A DNA stretch of 20,736 nt from Chara braunii. Lineage: Eukaryota; Streptophyta; Charophyceae; Charales; Characeae. The stretch is taken from positions 969,162 to 989,897 of the forward strand of contig BFEA01000270.1 of NCBI GenBank assembly GCA_003427395.1, read 5' to 3'. Below the pieces are notes generated by a model. It did no database searches and was not told the DNA's origin. It worked only from the letters and a program-made list of their open reading frames with translations. Of this stretch, positions 1 to 10,700 are shown one piece after another. The position numbers were made by a program, and so were the translations under genes. The first letter of the stretch is position 1. Every line of letters begins with the position of its first letter.

Positions 1-152
1 TGTGTGGGCGCTCAGTCGCCATAGCCAGTTTGAAGAGAACTCTTATGTGGATACGATATCTTGAGTACTGAGTGGGGATTTGGGCGCTCAGTCGCCATAG
101 CCAGTTTGAAGAGAACTCTTATGTGGATACGATATCTTGAGTACTGAGTGGG
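1..152. repeat. 76-bp tandem duplication (two copies)
   Basis: A unit beginning GGGCGCTCAG at 6 recurs at 82, giving a 76-bp period. The copies are almost identical through GTACTGAGTGGG at about 152. The near-perfect match suggests a recent duplication. It lies in the intron upstream of the first visible SIR exon, and nothing coding is seen in it. Confidence 0.9.
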
Positions 153-922
153 CGCCTGTCGCCAATTTGCTGTTTCGCTGTTTGCATACATGACAAGTTG
201 AACAATCGTAGTGTGATTTCAGGTTGGTTTTTGTGTGTGATCCAAGTCCGAAAGGGGGGGGAAGAGGTTCTCGCGTTCCATCGAGGTGCTCAGCGTGCCC
301 CCCGACAACTTGAAGAAAAAAAAAAAAAATGTATAAGTCATGTGAAAGTAGTTGTAGGTTGGGTTTTGTGTGTGGTGAAGCAAGGTATGGAACCACAGTT
401 GACGGGGGGGGCGTGCCCCCCCTCCCCCCCGCAACTTCAAATGCCCCCCTCCCTCCTCCCCCCCAATTTGAAAAGGAAAAAGAAGAATGTATTATTCTTA
501 ACTATATTAGAACATATTGTTTTAGTTTACGAAATGCACATGAACGTAGAGTTTTGCAATCCGTAACTGATACATGTACGCTATTTTAGTATTTTACCAT
601 GTGAAAGTAGCTGTTGGTTGGGCTGCTGTTGGTTGGGCTTTTGTGTGTGTGTAGCAAGGTATGGATCCAAGTCGGAGGGGGCTGGCGCAACTGAAAAAAG
701 AAAACAAAAAACACGAATGTATTATTCTTAACCATTTATTAAAAAAAATTGTTTGAGAAATGAGCATGAACGTTAAGCCTGTGTTGATTCTGTTGAGTAC
801 ATGTTGAATGTGTTGTGCTCTATATGTCCATTTGAGCACGTGTGAGTACTTTGACTTTTTTTTTTAATGCGGGCGTAGGCAACATATTCACACTCGTGTA
901 CATGTTTTCTCCCTATGAATAG
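153..922 (+). other. 3' part of an upstream SIR intron
   Basis: No gene is seen. The stretch consists of diverged simple-sequence modules (annotated separately), homopolymer G, C and A runs, and a T-rich tract at about 855-866. The intron ends with a pyrimidine-rich stretch (TTTTCTCCCT) followed by AATAG, with the acceptor AG at 921-922 directly before the SIR reading frame. An in-frame TAG at 920-922 fits the exon starting right after it. The donor lies outside the window. Confidence 0.8.
219..780. repeat. Diverged tandem modules of about 260 bp
   Basis: Two clear copies begin ATGTGAAAGTAG near 340 and 599. Both run through a GTTGGG-TTTTGTGTGTG segment, GCAAGGTATGGA, a G-rich run, CAACTTGAAA-like and A-rich tracts, then AATGTATTATTCTTAAC, and end near ATGAACGT. 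A shorter copy with the GGTTTTTGTGTGTG start, CCAAGTC, a G run, CAACTTGAAG and poly-A lies at about 219-335. The copies differ by many substitutions and indels, so the array is old. It is not coding. Confidence 0.75.
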
Positions 923-1729
923 CCAAAAACTCCTCCGACCACGGGCCCTGCGAAGCGGAACAAGGTCGAGATCTACAAGGAGAACAGTGGTTTTCTTCGT
1001 CATCCATTGATTGAAGAGATGCAGACGGAAGCGAAGGGCATCAACGATGCTGCTGCGCAGATCATCAAATTCCATGGCACATATCTTCAAGACAACAGAG
1101 AGGAGCGCACCTTCGGTGGCGAAAAGCCTTATCAATTCATGATTCGAACAAAACAGCCCGCGGGCAAAGTGACCAATTCTGTTTACTTGCTAATGGACAA
1201 ACTTGCGGATGAGTTCGGCATAGGGACACTGCGATTAACGACACGCCAGACGTTCCAGCTGCACGGCATCTTGAAGAAAGATTTGAAGACGGTGTTGTCC
1301 ACAATCATCCGCAACTTTGGATCGACAATTGGCACTTGTGGCGACCTTAATAGAAACACGCTGGCCCCGCCGGCACCGTTCAAGAATGACCCAGCGTACC
1401 TGTACGCTCAGGAATATGCGGAGAAGATTGCAACGTTGCTAGCACCCCAGGCAGGATCCTACTATGAGGTTTGGGTAGATGACGAGAAGTTCATGTCAGC
1501 GGAGATGGCGAGAGAGACAGAAGATGTGAAAATCGCTCGGGCGGACAACTCCCATGGCACCAACTTCGAAGGCTCTCTGGAACCGATTTATGGAACACAA
1601 TTTCTGCCACGGAAATTCAAGATTGCTGTCACTGCCCCAGGGGACAATTCCGTCGACATCCTCACAAACGACATTGGCCTGGTCACAATCACGGACGAGA
1701 ACGGCCAACTGCAGGGCTTCGATATCTTC
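923..1729 (+). CDS. SIR: SIR exon A: N-terminal half with substrate-binding residues
   Basis: 269 codons in one frame, from Pro (CCA, 923) to GFDIF, followed by the donor GTAAGT at 1730. The start is set by an in-frame TAG at 920-922 that coincides with an acceptor AG. The exon opens with a Pro/Thr/Lys-rich linker, then [16 protein letters not shown], which matches the start of the mature SiR core. Active-site residues by family knowledge: Arg in FMIRTK (1145-1147), TRQ (1241-1249), CGDLNRN (1337-1357) and the KFK lysines (1613-1621). These bind sulfite and the siroheme carboxylates in SiR. The first ferredoxin-like repeat and most of the first catalytic domain are here. No break is seen. Confidence 0.95.
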
Positions 1730-4700
1730 GTAAGTGATCCCTGAGAGGTATATCTGCCCGTAGGAAGTTATTCATAATCTGTTCGTGTCTTTATTTGCTT
1801 TCTTGTTTGTCTGCTACTCTGCTTGATTTGATTGTTTGATTTTGTTTCATTGTTTGATTGTTTGTTTGCTTTTTTTTGTTTGTCTGATTGGTTTGGCCGT
1901 TTGATTGTTTCCTTGTTACCGAGATGCTCATAGCTTTTAAGTTTGAACTCATAGAAAGGGGGGGGCTCAAAGGGCCTCGCTGCACGCCAAAATGAGAATG
2001 AATGTTCCGCTAGAACATAAGATACACTGCCATATTTTTGTTTTTTGTGCATGTGGTGAGTAGTGGAGTGAGGCCCAAGTTTGCTGCCGACTGCACATTC
2101 CTTGCTCTCTCCCGTGTTCAGACCCCAGAACAGCATCTACCTGCCTGTCTGTCTCTTTGTCTGCATTTCTGTTGGTCTGTCTGTCTGCCTGTCTATGCTC
2201 GTCTGTCTGTCCATCCATCCGTGTGTCTGTTCCTCCGTCAATACTGCTCGGTCCCGTCCATCCGTCTACCCGCTTGCCTGTCTAGATTGTTTGCTCTTTG
2301 TGGGATGTATTTGTGTGTGTGTGTGTGTGTCTGTGTGCGAGTGTGCGCACGTATGTGTGTGTGCGAAGTGTGTGCATGTGCGTGTGTGTGTGGTGTGTGG
2401 TGTGCAGTGTGGACTTCATTTGTGTGTGTACGTGAATTAGGGGGAGGGGGGGGGAGGGGGCGTACAGTGCACACCCCCTCCCCCCAATCGTCTTTCTGTT
2501 TGATTGGGGGGAGGGGGTGTGCAGTGTGTCCCTGCCCCCCCCCCGGCCCCCCTCCCAAAGAAAAGCACTAGTTTGACAGAGTTTTCTTGGACTTCATTTG
2601 TGTGTGTACGTGAACTTTTTGGTGACGGTTCCGTGAACCAGGTTGGAGGTGGGATGGGCAGAACTCATCGTAACAGCGCAACATTTCCGCTTCTGGCACA
2701 ACCACTGGGTTTTGTTGCCAAGGACGATGTTCTTTATGCAGTGAAGGCCATAGTAGCTACACAGCGTGACTATGGCCGTCGGGATGATCGACGACAAGCG
2801 AGGATGAAGTACCTCGTCAATGAGTGGGGAATTGATAAGTTCAGAACAGTTGTGGAGCAATACTTCGGAAAGCCCCTGGAGCCATTCAAGGAGCTCCCTC
2901 CGTGGGAATTCAGGCATTACCTAGGATGGCACGAACAGGTGAGAATTGCGTTCCATCACTCTTTTGAACCGTTTGGGAAATTATTCTTTCACTCTTGCTA
3001 TCTCTTAGGACCGAAAGGAGACAAGAGAGGAGGGGAGAGGGGGCCCAGGGGAAGAGGAGAGGAGGACGCTATCTCTGCAGAGCTAAGAAATAACCAAGTT
3101 TCTGTTTGATTTTCCCTTCGGAAGACAGGAGAGGCGGGGGGAGGGGGCGGGCAGGGACAAGGAGAGATGAAGGAGCGTAGTAGCAGTGCAGGGTGAGGGT
3201 AGTAATGCAGGGAGAGTAATTGGGATTTGCCTGTTGGGGAGGGGAGAATTGGGGGGGATGAGAGAGGGAGGGGGGTAGTAGCACTGCAGGGTGAAGAAGT
3301 AATCAAGTATGAGTCTTGTGAGTGATAGTTTCATCTAACTGAGGGTTGCAGATTAGCAAAAATGATTGTCGCCTCTCATGCCTGAAAGCTCACAGCACCA
3401 CCTGCAGCATCACCAGTGTAGTTGAGTTCTGTAGCAATCTTTGCAGCGCCACCGGCGTAGAGCAGCAGAAAGAGAAGAACATGAAGAGTGGGCGTATGAA
3501 TGAACTATATATGAAAACAATGAAACACACATTATATGATTATACCTTTCTCAAGGTTTTGGCAAAAAATAGATCAAGTGTAGTATCTGTTCTGATCAGT
3601 TCAGTATATGATCTGGGGTCCAGCAGACCACAAAAAAAAAAGGAAAGAAAAACATTGCACTCAGCATTGCCCTCAGAGAGTAAACGATGTGTACACTCAC
3701 CTGAGCATGGTCCATCGGGCCCTTGTGATACCATTCCAAGTTCCAACGCATCTGTTCGGGAGATGCAGAAACTCACAATACAACAGAAATGGTGGGCCAC
3801 CGTGCCCTTGTGGCTGATCGGTACCACACATATAGCTGTGGGTGAACACACATGTGACTTTTAGGAGTTCCCCTTCTTCTGCGAAAAAGGGAAATAAACA
3901 TAGACGTGGGCTTGAGCATCGAGGAGAAGAAAATGCAGGAACTTGACAGCGAAAACAACAGAATTACAGGCTAGGGTGAAGGAGGAGAGGGGATTGAGAG
4001 TCAGAAGGAGAACGGTCAGCTCTCATGCACAGCAACTTCCATGCAGGGCAACGGGTCAGTGCCATGGAGGAGCCAAAAAAACAGAAACTTACAGCACACA
4101 CCAAGTGGGGATGGAGGAGAAGACAGGAAGACTCGTTTGTCATAAAATAGGGTTAGAGACGCAGCCAAAAAAAAAAAAAAAAGAGGGATAGAGAAGCAGA
4201 AGAAGGCACTCAGGGTAGAAGCTTATACAGCACACAGCAGGTATAGTGGAGCAGAGAAGACCTGCGTTCATACCCCTCTTGAAGAAAAAAAGAATAAAAA
4301 GAAAAGAGAGGTGGAGGAGCAGTCAGGTCAACGGCTTACGGCACAGGCACGGAGGGACGGAGAAGACTGCTGCCAAGTTTCCCTCGTTCAAATGGCAACA
4401 GAAGCGTGCATGCAGACAAAAGGGAGAAAACTGTGGGGAATAACTGGTAGTATGCATGTGTAACAGGCCCTGGCTGTTAGTCTGTCTGTTGGCACACTGT
4501 GGCCACGACCCTCTAACCTGTATGCTGATGAACGTCACGAGTTCAAACCCTGGTAAAGGACAAGGTAATCATGGCATGTGTAATGACCTGCCAAACACGG
4601 GCTGAGACACACAGCTGATTTCTGAGTTTTGCTCCTGGAATGTATGCTTTACTGAGTTTCCCGCTTGTTGTTGAGTTTTCTAAGTCTGTGTGGGTGCGTG

Positions 4701-7700
4701 CTTGCAGGTCTGCATGCCTGTCTGAGTGCCTGTCAGCTTGAGTGTGTGTGGCCCGCAAGGGCACTTGTTTGTTCGGAAGGCCCAAAGGGCCGGTACCTAC
4801 CTGTGGCCGTGACATTGAGGGTTGCAGCGGGGAAAACACTCGAGTGGCGGGGAAAGAGGCCCGCGACACTTACAGTGGCGGAAAACACTCAAGTAGCAGG
4901 TAGGCCGGCACCACACCAAGTAGAGGTAGATGTGCCGGGTACTCGAGGCCGAGCAGAAGAAGACACAAGTTGGCATTTTTAGAGGCCCAGTAGTTGTACC
5001 AGTCCAACCAGTCTGAGTCTAGGGCCTGTACGGGCAATATCAGAGTCTGTAATGATGTTTTCCTTCGGAAGGGAGGAGGTACCGGTTGCTTGGAGGCCGC
5101 GCGGTCTAGGAACTCACTCGCCAAGAGGCAAGCAGGCCGCTATATCTCGAGGAGGAGCAAGCTGCAAGCTGCTCCTCCTCATTATCGGTGTTCAAGTTTG
5201 ACGACACACTGGTTGGAGCACTGGCTGGAGCAGCGCTAGCTTGGAGCGGCGCTGCTGGGGAGGAGCAAGGGCAGGAGGTGGAAGAAGACGAGGACTAGGA
5301 GGGAGGAGCACCAGAGGTACTTACCTGGCTATGGCGGATACCATCTCAATCACCTTGGTGGGCACTGCATCTGGAAGGCCCCCGTTGGGGTAGAGCTGGA
5401 CCAAGACACTTCGAGGCAGCGTCAGGCATGTCGGCCTGAGCTAGGGCAGCCATAGCTGCTTTGTGTTGTCCTTTGCACAGCAGGGCGGTGTCCTGGTAGT
5501 CTGCCATAGCTTCGGCCGTGAGAGGAGGAGGAAGAAGGGTGGCCATGGCTATGGTGGACCTCATGTGATGCCTGCAGTAGAAGAGGGATACAGACATTGG
5601 TTCTGGTTCAGCCATTCAACATTATTGTTATTATTTCTTGTTTGAATAAGAGAGGAGGAGATAAGGAGGAGGAGAGTGGTTGGCAAAGAAGAAGAGCATT
5701 ATCATTGGTCTATGCTGGTGTACATCATCTTCTTCTTCTTTCTTTCTTCTTCTTCTAGAAGATCTAGCATGCAAAACACAGCAATCATGAAAGCTTCCAG
5801 AACTAAAAAAGCTATCATGTACTCTTTCTTGTAATTTTGAATACTAGACCAACCTACTAACATGCAAATAGGTATTAAGAACGTAGTCAACACCACAAAG
5901 AATAAAGAAATCCCATCTAGACCTATATAAAAATTGATATTTCTTCTTCTTCTTTCCTTCTCTCTCCTCTCAAGTTCATTCATTTCTTTTTGCAATTGGA
6001 CAGCATTGTACTTTCTGATGAATGTGTACTTCGAAATTGGCCAGGATCATAACAGTGGTATCAGAGCGGATTCTACTTGCTGGTGAGAGTTGACTTTGCT
6101 GCTCCAACCCTAACCTAAGTGGAGGGCTACCACTTAGGGTTAGGGCTGTAAGTTGAGGGACATGGGGCAGCGTGGTTAAGGGAAGCTGCCCCCACCTGGT
6201 TAGGTCGTGTTGGGTCGTGAGGGACATGGGGCAGCGTGGTTAAGGGAAGCTGCCCCCACCTGGTTAGGTCGTGTTGGGTCGACACTTGACCTAACTGGGT
6301 TGTGTGAGAATAAAATTGGAGTGGCGAGACTCTTCGAGAAGACTTCATGCCACATTTGGGAGAGGCGACGGTGAGAGGCACTCACACCTGGAATCTGATT
6401 CAAGGGAGACACTTGGCGACTTTAGGGTTTCCCTCAAGTAGGTGAGCTTGAGGAAAGCAGCCATTCTGCATCTACGGACTGCAAGTTGCTACTTTGTTCT
6501 TCAGCACCGGCGGGGGATCCGGCGTTGCACTTTGGTGTTGGAGTCAGACCCTCGCCGTAGATAGGATACTAGTGTAGGGGTTGCGTTAAATGGGTCAAGA
6601 GGACCATATGAGGGGGGGGTGAGTTGTATTCATCTCGAAGCTCAGGCCACTCAGGTAAGTGTTGTGCACCTACGGGATGCCCATGTATGTGTGTGCATGG
6701 TATTCATTGTTTGTTGGGGTTACTCTGGGTTTCTTTTCCTACTCCTCTGTGGTCTTGATTTGTGAATCTGAGTATGCAAGTTGTTTTCTCACCTGATGGA
6801 TGAAGAGATGAGGTATCTTGCTTTGGACGCCAGATCTTCCTACAGTGCATCGTCTCTTTGTCTCTGAACGGATGTAGACTATAGGTTCTTTCGAAAGTTG
6901 AAATTCGTTTTCCAGTTCGGTAGAGGCAGAAAGTAGGTCCATGTGGGACTCTTTTGGGTTGGTACTTGGTCACAACCTACTTGGGACCTTTGGGTACCCA
7001 GGGGGATCAGACCCAAGCAAGAAGGACCCCTTAGGCCCAAATCTGTTGGACGTTAGATCATTCTCTTTCTGTCTGGGACACAAAGTTTTATTCTTTGGTT
7101 AGAGCATTCGTTGCCGAGGGGATCTTGGCTGAGATGTTTTGTATACTTTGACTGCACGGTCCGTAGCTTGACTCGTACCTTCATTGTTGCATGTCGTTAT
7201 TCGAAGTTTGAATTTGCTGTACGGTCACGAAACTGATCAGATTGCACTCGAGGGGATTTTGTATTCACTCTGATCAGGCTGAGATGCTGGATCATAACTC
7301 TCATCTGAATTACTGTTATCTTTTGGTTGCTCTCTAGTCCAAATGTTATGTCGTTCTGGCTAGGAGTTCTACCTTCTCTTCTTTGAGCTTTTCAGTTTGT
7401 TTCTTTTTTTGAGTTCATATTTCGATGCCCGTAGAGACTTGTCGACGAAAGGAAGAGAGAGAGCACCTATCTTGAGGGACTTGCTGAAATGGCAGCAGTA
7501 AAGGCTTTTGTGGCCTGGTGCAGCCAACGAAGAGGACAAACGATTGTTCCAAGTCCTCTACACTAAGGCACTGGAGAGAGAAGAGAAGTCAGAGGAGGAA
7601 AAACGGAAAATCGTTGTTGTGCGGACCACGAGGCTGTTTTTAAACCAATTTCCTCCTTGCCCGACATTGAGGTTAAGAAAGATCTGGTCACATATGTGCA

Positions 7701-10700
7701 TGCTCTCATAGACTGTCACCTGGTCAGATCGCTAAACTTTTTGACGAGGTAAGTGAACTACAAACATAAATTGCGGATATGGCCAAGGAGCACATTGATC
7801 AGCAGATGACAAATTTGCATCAGGCCCAAAGCCCAAATTCTCTTCCTGTACCTTATGCCTCAAATGCTGCTAACCAATCTGTACTTGCTCCTCTCCATGC
7901 CTCTACCTCTTCGTCTCTAAGTGTGGTTTAATCGGGACCTGAGTGGGTGCAGACCCCGGAACCGCTTCAACAAGTGGCAGCCCAGGGACTTCTGCAATTG
8001 TTGCAACCTCGAGTGCAGACACTGCATTTGTTGGTCCCGGTTATAGCAGTCCCTACGTGGACAGAAAGGCGGTACAAATACCGTCTAAGTACGACGGCAA
8101 GGAAGATGTGGAGTCCTGGATCAGCTCCATGAGAGCCTACTTCGAGGTACTGGGAACTCAGTTGATGAGACAATCCTTGATCATGGGGACCAACGTCGAA
8201 CCAGCTGTACGGGGCTCTTTAGAAGTCCAAGCTATACAAGTTGGGTATACAAAGCTTAATTTGACGCAATGGCTCAAGGCCACACTGGAAGAAATAGTGA
8301 TTAAACAATACAAAGATCCACATGTTGTTGCCAGAGTAAGGAACAAACTTGACAATCTCGAGCGTAGCAAGTGGACGGGCACCATGCACAACCTTCAATT
8401 GTATGGAAGCAGACTTCTTGCTACTCCCGGGTTGGATATGACTGCACAGTCGTGCATGGATGTTATGAAAGGTGCGGTTCCCACTGCTTACACACATCGC
8501 CTAGGCAAAGATCTCATTGGATATACGGACTGACTCTCCCTCATTCATGACGTAGTCAGCCTTGAGGCACAAGACCTCGTTTTCACAGTAGGCAGTAAGA
8601 AGCCGATAGGCGACAATCGGTTTAGAGGCAGCAACTACTTTATTGTGCATGACCTGTTGAAGGCTGGCGAGGAGGCCTATGCAGATGACCCCACTCTTGA
8701 TGATGATCAAGAACAGTACTCTGATACAGCCTGTTCATCTTCAGCCCATGAATCTGATATTAACAATGGCGAAGAGAATCTTAATGCCTTTAGAGAGTCT
8801 GCCAATATGAAGGGACCAAACCGAAATGCAGGGAAGAACTATGTCCCACTTCCCAAAGGAGTCAAAATCCCAGCCAAACCGGAGGATGCTGCAACCAAAC
8901 ATCGGTTAGACCTCCAGATCAGCGAAAGTGAATGGAAGGCTAGGATCAAGAAGGGAGTTTGTCTGTATTGCCTAAAACCCAATCATAAAGTTCAAAGTTG
9001 TTATAGGCTCCAGGGAAACCCGAATCAGGCGTGGAAATGGCGTCAACACCTTCTATAGTACGGGAGATTGAACCTGACGCAGATCAACAGACCTCTCTTG
9101 AAGCCCCATCATCCGTTGATTATGAGGCTGACACATATAATGTTCTCTATGTCGAGCCTTAGGAGTCTGAAATGGTAAACTTCCACTATCACCTAGAGCA
9201 CTAGGCCGAGATGAAACAACGGCGTGCTCAAGGGGGAGAGGAGAAAATCTTCTTCAAGCTTCTCATTCACCATCGTTACCTCCGTGTAACTAACTTCATG
9301 TCTCCACATGGGGTATGCAAGGTGGGTTTGGGAATGAAGCAAGCGGAGGTGCAGGCCCTTGCAAGACCCAAGTAGGCAACAAAGAAGTTTCCTCCTCTAC
9401 GCATGCAGTCAAAGATGTGCGCCTTTGACAAAGAGAAAACAGTGACACATGCATTCAACTTCTACGTACTGGAAAAATACCCTTTCAACGCAGTTGTTGG
9501 ATTGGGCTGGCTACGGTCCCAATGAAAATGGACTGAGTGGAAGGCTGATCTCTTTGTGGTGCATGATGCTTTGGGAAATGAACACACAATATTACTAGAC
9601 AAGAAGAGCGAATCCCAAGTGACTTGTTTCACTGCAATGCAGTTCTGCAAGAAATGGCGAAAGCACAAGGAGGGAGAACAATTGTATGTTGCTTTTGTTC
9701 GTCCTACTCATGTCCCTTCTACTTTTGCGGCTAGTACAAATCCTACCTTGCCTATTGTGCTTACTTCTAGTATTTCTTCTTCTCCACCTACTTCTATTCC
9801 AAATGAGTCTACTTCAGATTTGGTCTCCTTCACCAAAAAATTGTAACCTGATCTAGGTGATTCTTTTTCTGATCCCCCACCCCCGCTGGTCCCAGCAAGC
9901 ATCCAAAGCCTACTCAACGGATTTTCGGAAGTTGTGGCCGAACCCCGTGAAATTCCCACATGATCGGTCAAACACACGATCGAGTTGGTGTAAGGCGTTG
10001 TTCCCCCAAGGGGCTGCATATACCGTATGGGATCCGACGAGTTGGAGGCCTTCGAAAGCAGATCGATGAGATGATCGACAAGGGATGGATTAAACCTAGT
10101 GTATCTGAATTCGGTGCACCCGTTCTATTTGTCCCCAAGAAAGGAGGCACACTCCGAATGCGTATTGATTACTGCAGTGGAAACCGCATCACAAGGAAGA
10201 ATGATTACCCACTGCCATGCATAGATGATTTGCTTGATCCTGCAGGTGGGTTTCCGAGATCGGCCTTAAGTCTGGATACCACCAAATTGAAGTCGATCCT
10301 GCAGACTAGCACAAGATTGCGTTCAAGATACGCGATAAGCTTTACGAATTCATTGTAATGCCCTTCGGTCTCACGAACGCACCAACCAAAGTCTTATGGA
10401 CAAGGTCCTCCGCGAACAGATTGGTCGATTTGTGGTTGTGTATCTGGATGACATTCTGATTTTCAGCAAATCGATCGAGAAATACATGAAGCACCTTGAG
10501 GAAGTGTTCACCAACCTCCAGAAAATGCAGCTCCATCCCAACTTAAAAAAATATGAGTTCGGGTGGGACAGCGTCATCTATCTTGGCACCAATTGTCTGT
10601 TGCAGGCCTTCAGCCTGAGGCAACCAAGGTTGAGGTCATACGCAAGTGGCCTTGACCTGCGAATGTCTGCGAATTGCATTCTTTTCTTGGTTCTGCAACA

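Larger units (their letters stand above)
1730..2641 (+). other. SIR intron of 912 bp, simple sequence
   Basis: Donor GTAAGT at 1730; acceptor CCAG ending at 2641. The reading frame resumes with GTT-GGA-GGT, so the intron is phase 0 and joins GFDIF to [10 protein letters not shown]. The body is low complexity: a TTTG/TTGATTG-rich tract, CTGT and TG repeats, poly-G and poly-C runs, an inverted repeat and a 27-bp direct repeat. No gene is seen. Confidence 0.92.

Noticed and set aside
1-152. CRISPR-like direct repeat
   Set aside because: The repeats are contiguous 76-bp copies without spacers, in a eukaryotic intron.
1007-1744. A separate gene starting at the TTG at 1007
   Set aside because: The SiR frame is open and conserved back to 923, and it ends at a splice donor, not at the downstream stop.
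3346-3864. 172-codon frame on the + strand in the long intron
   Set aside because: No recognisable domain, irregular composition, an A run inside, and no matching SiR sequence. Likely chance.
4500-4560. tRNA-like B-box string (GAGTTCAAACCCTGG)
   Set aside because: No acceptor stem, anticodon arm or convincing A box. A tRNA-derived SINE cannot be supported from this alone.
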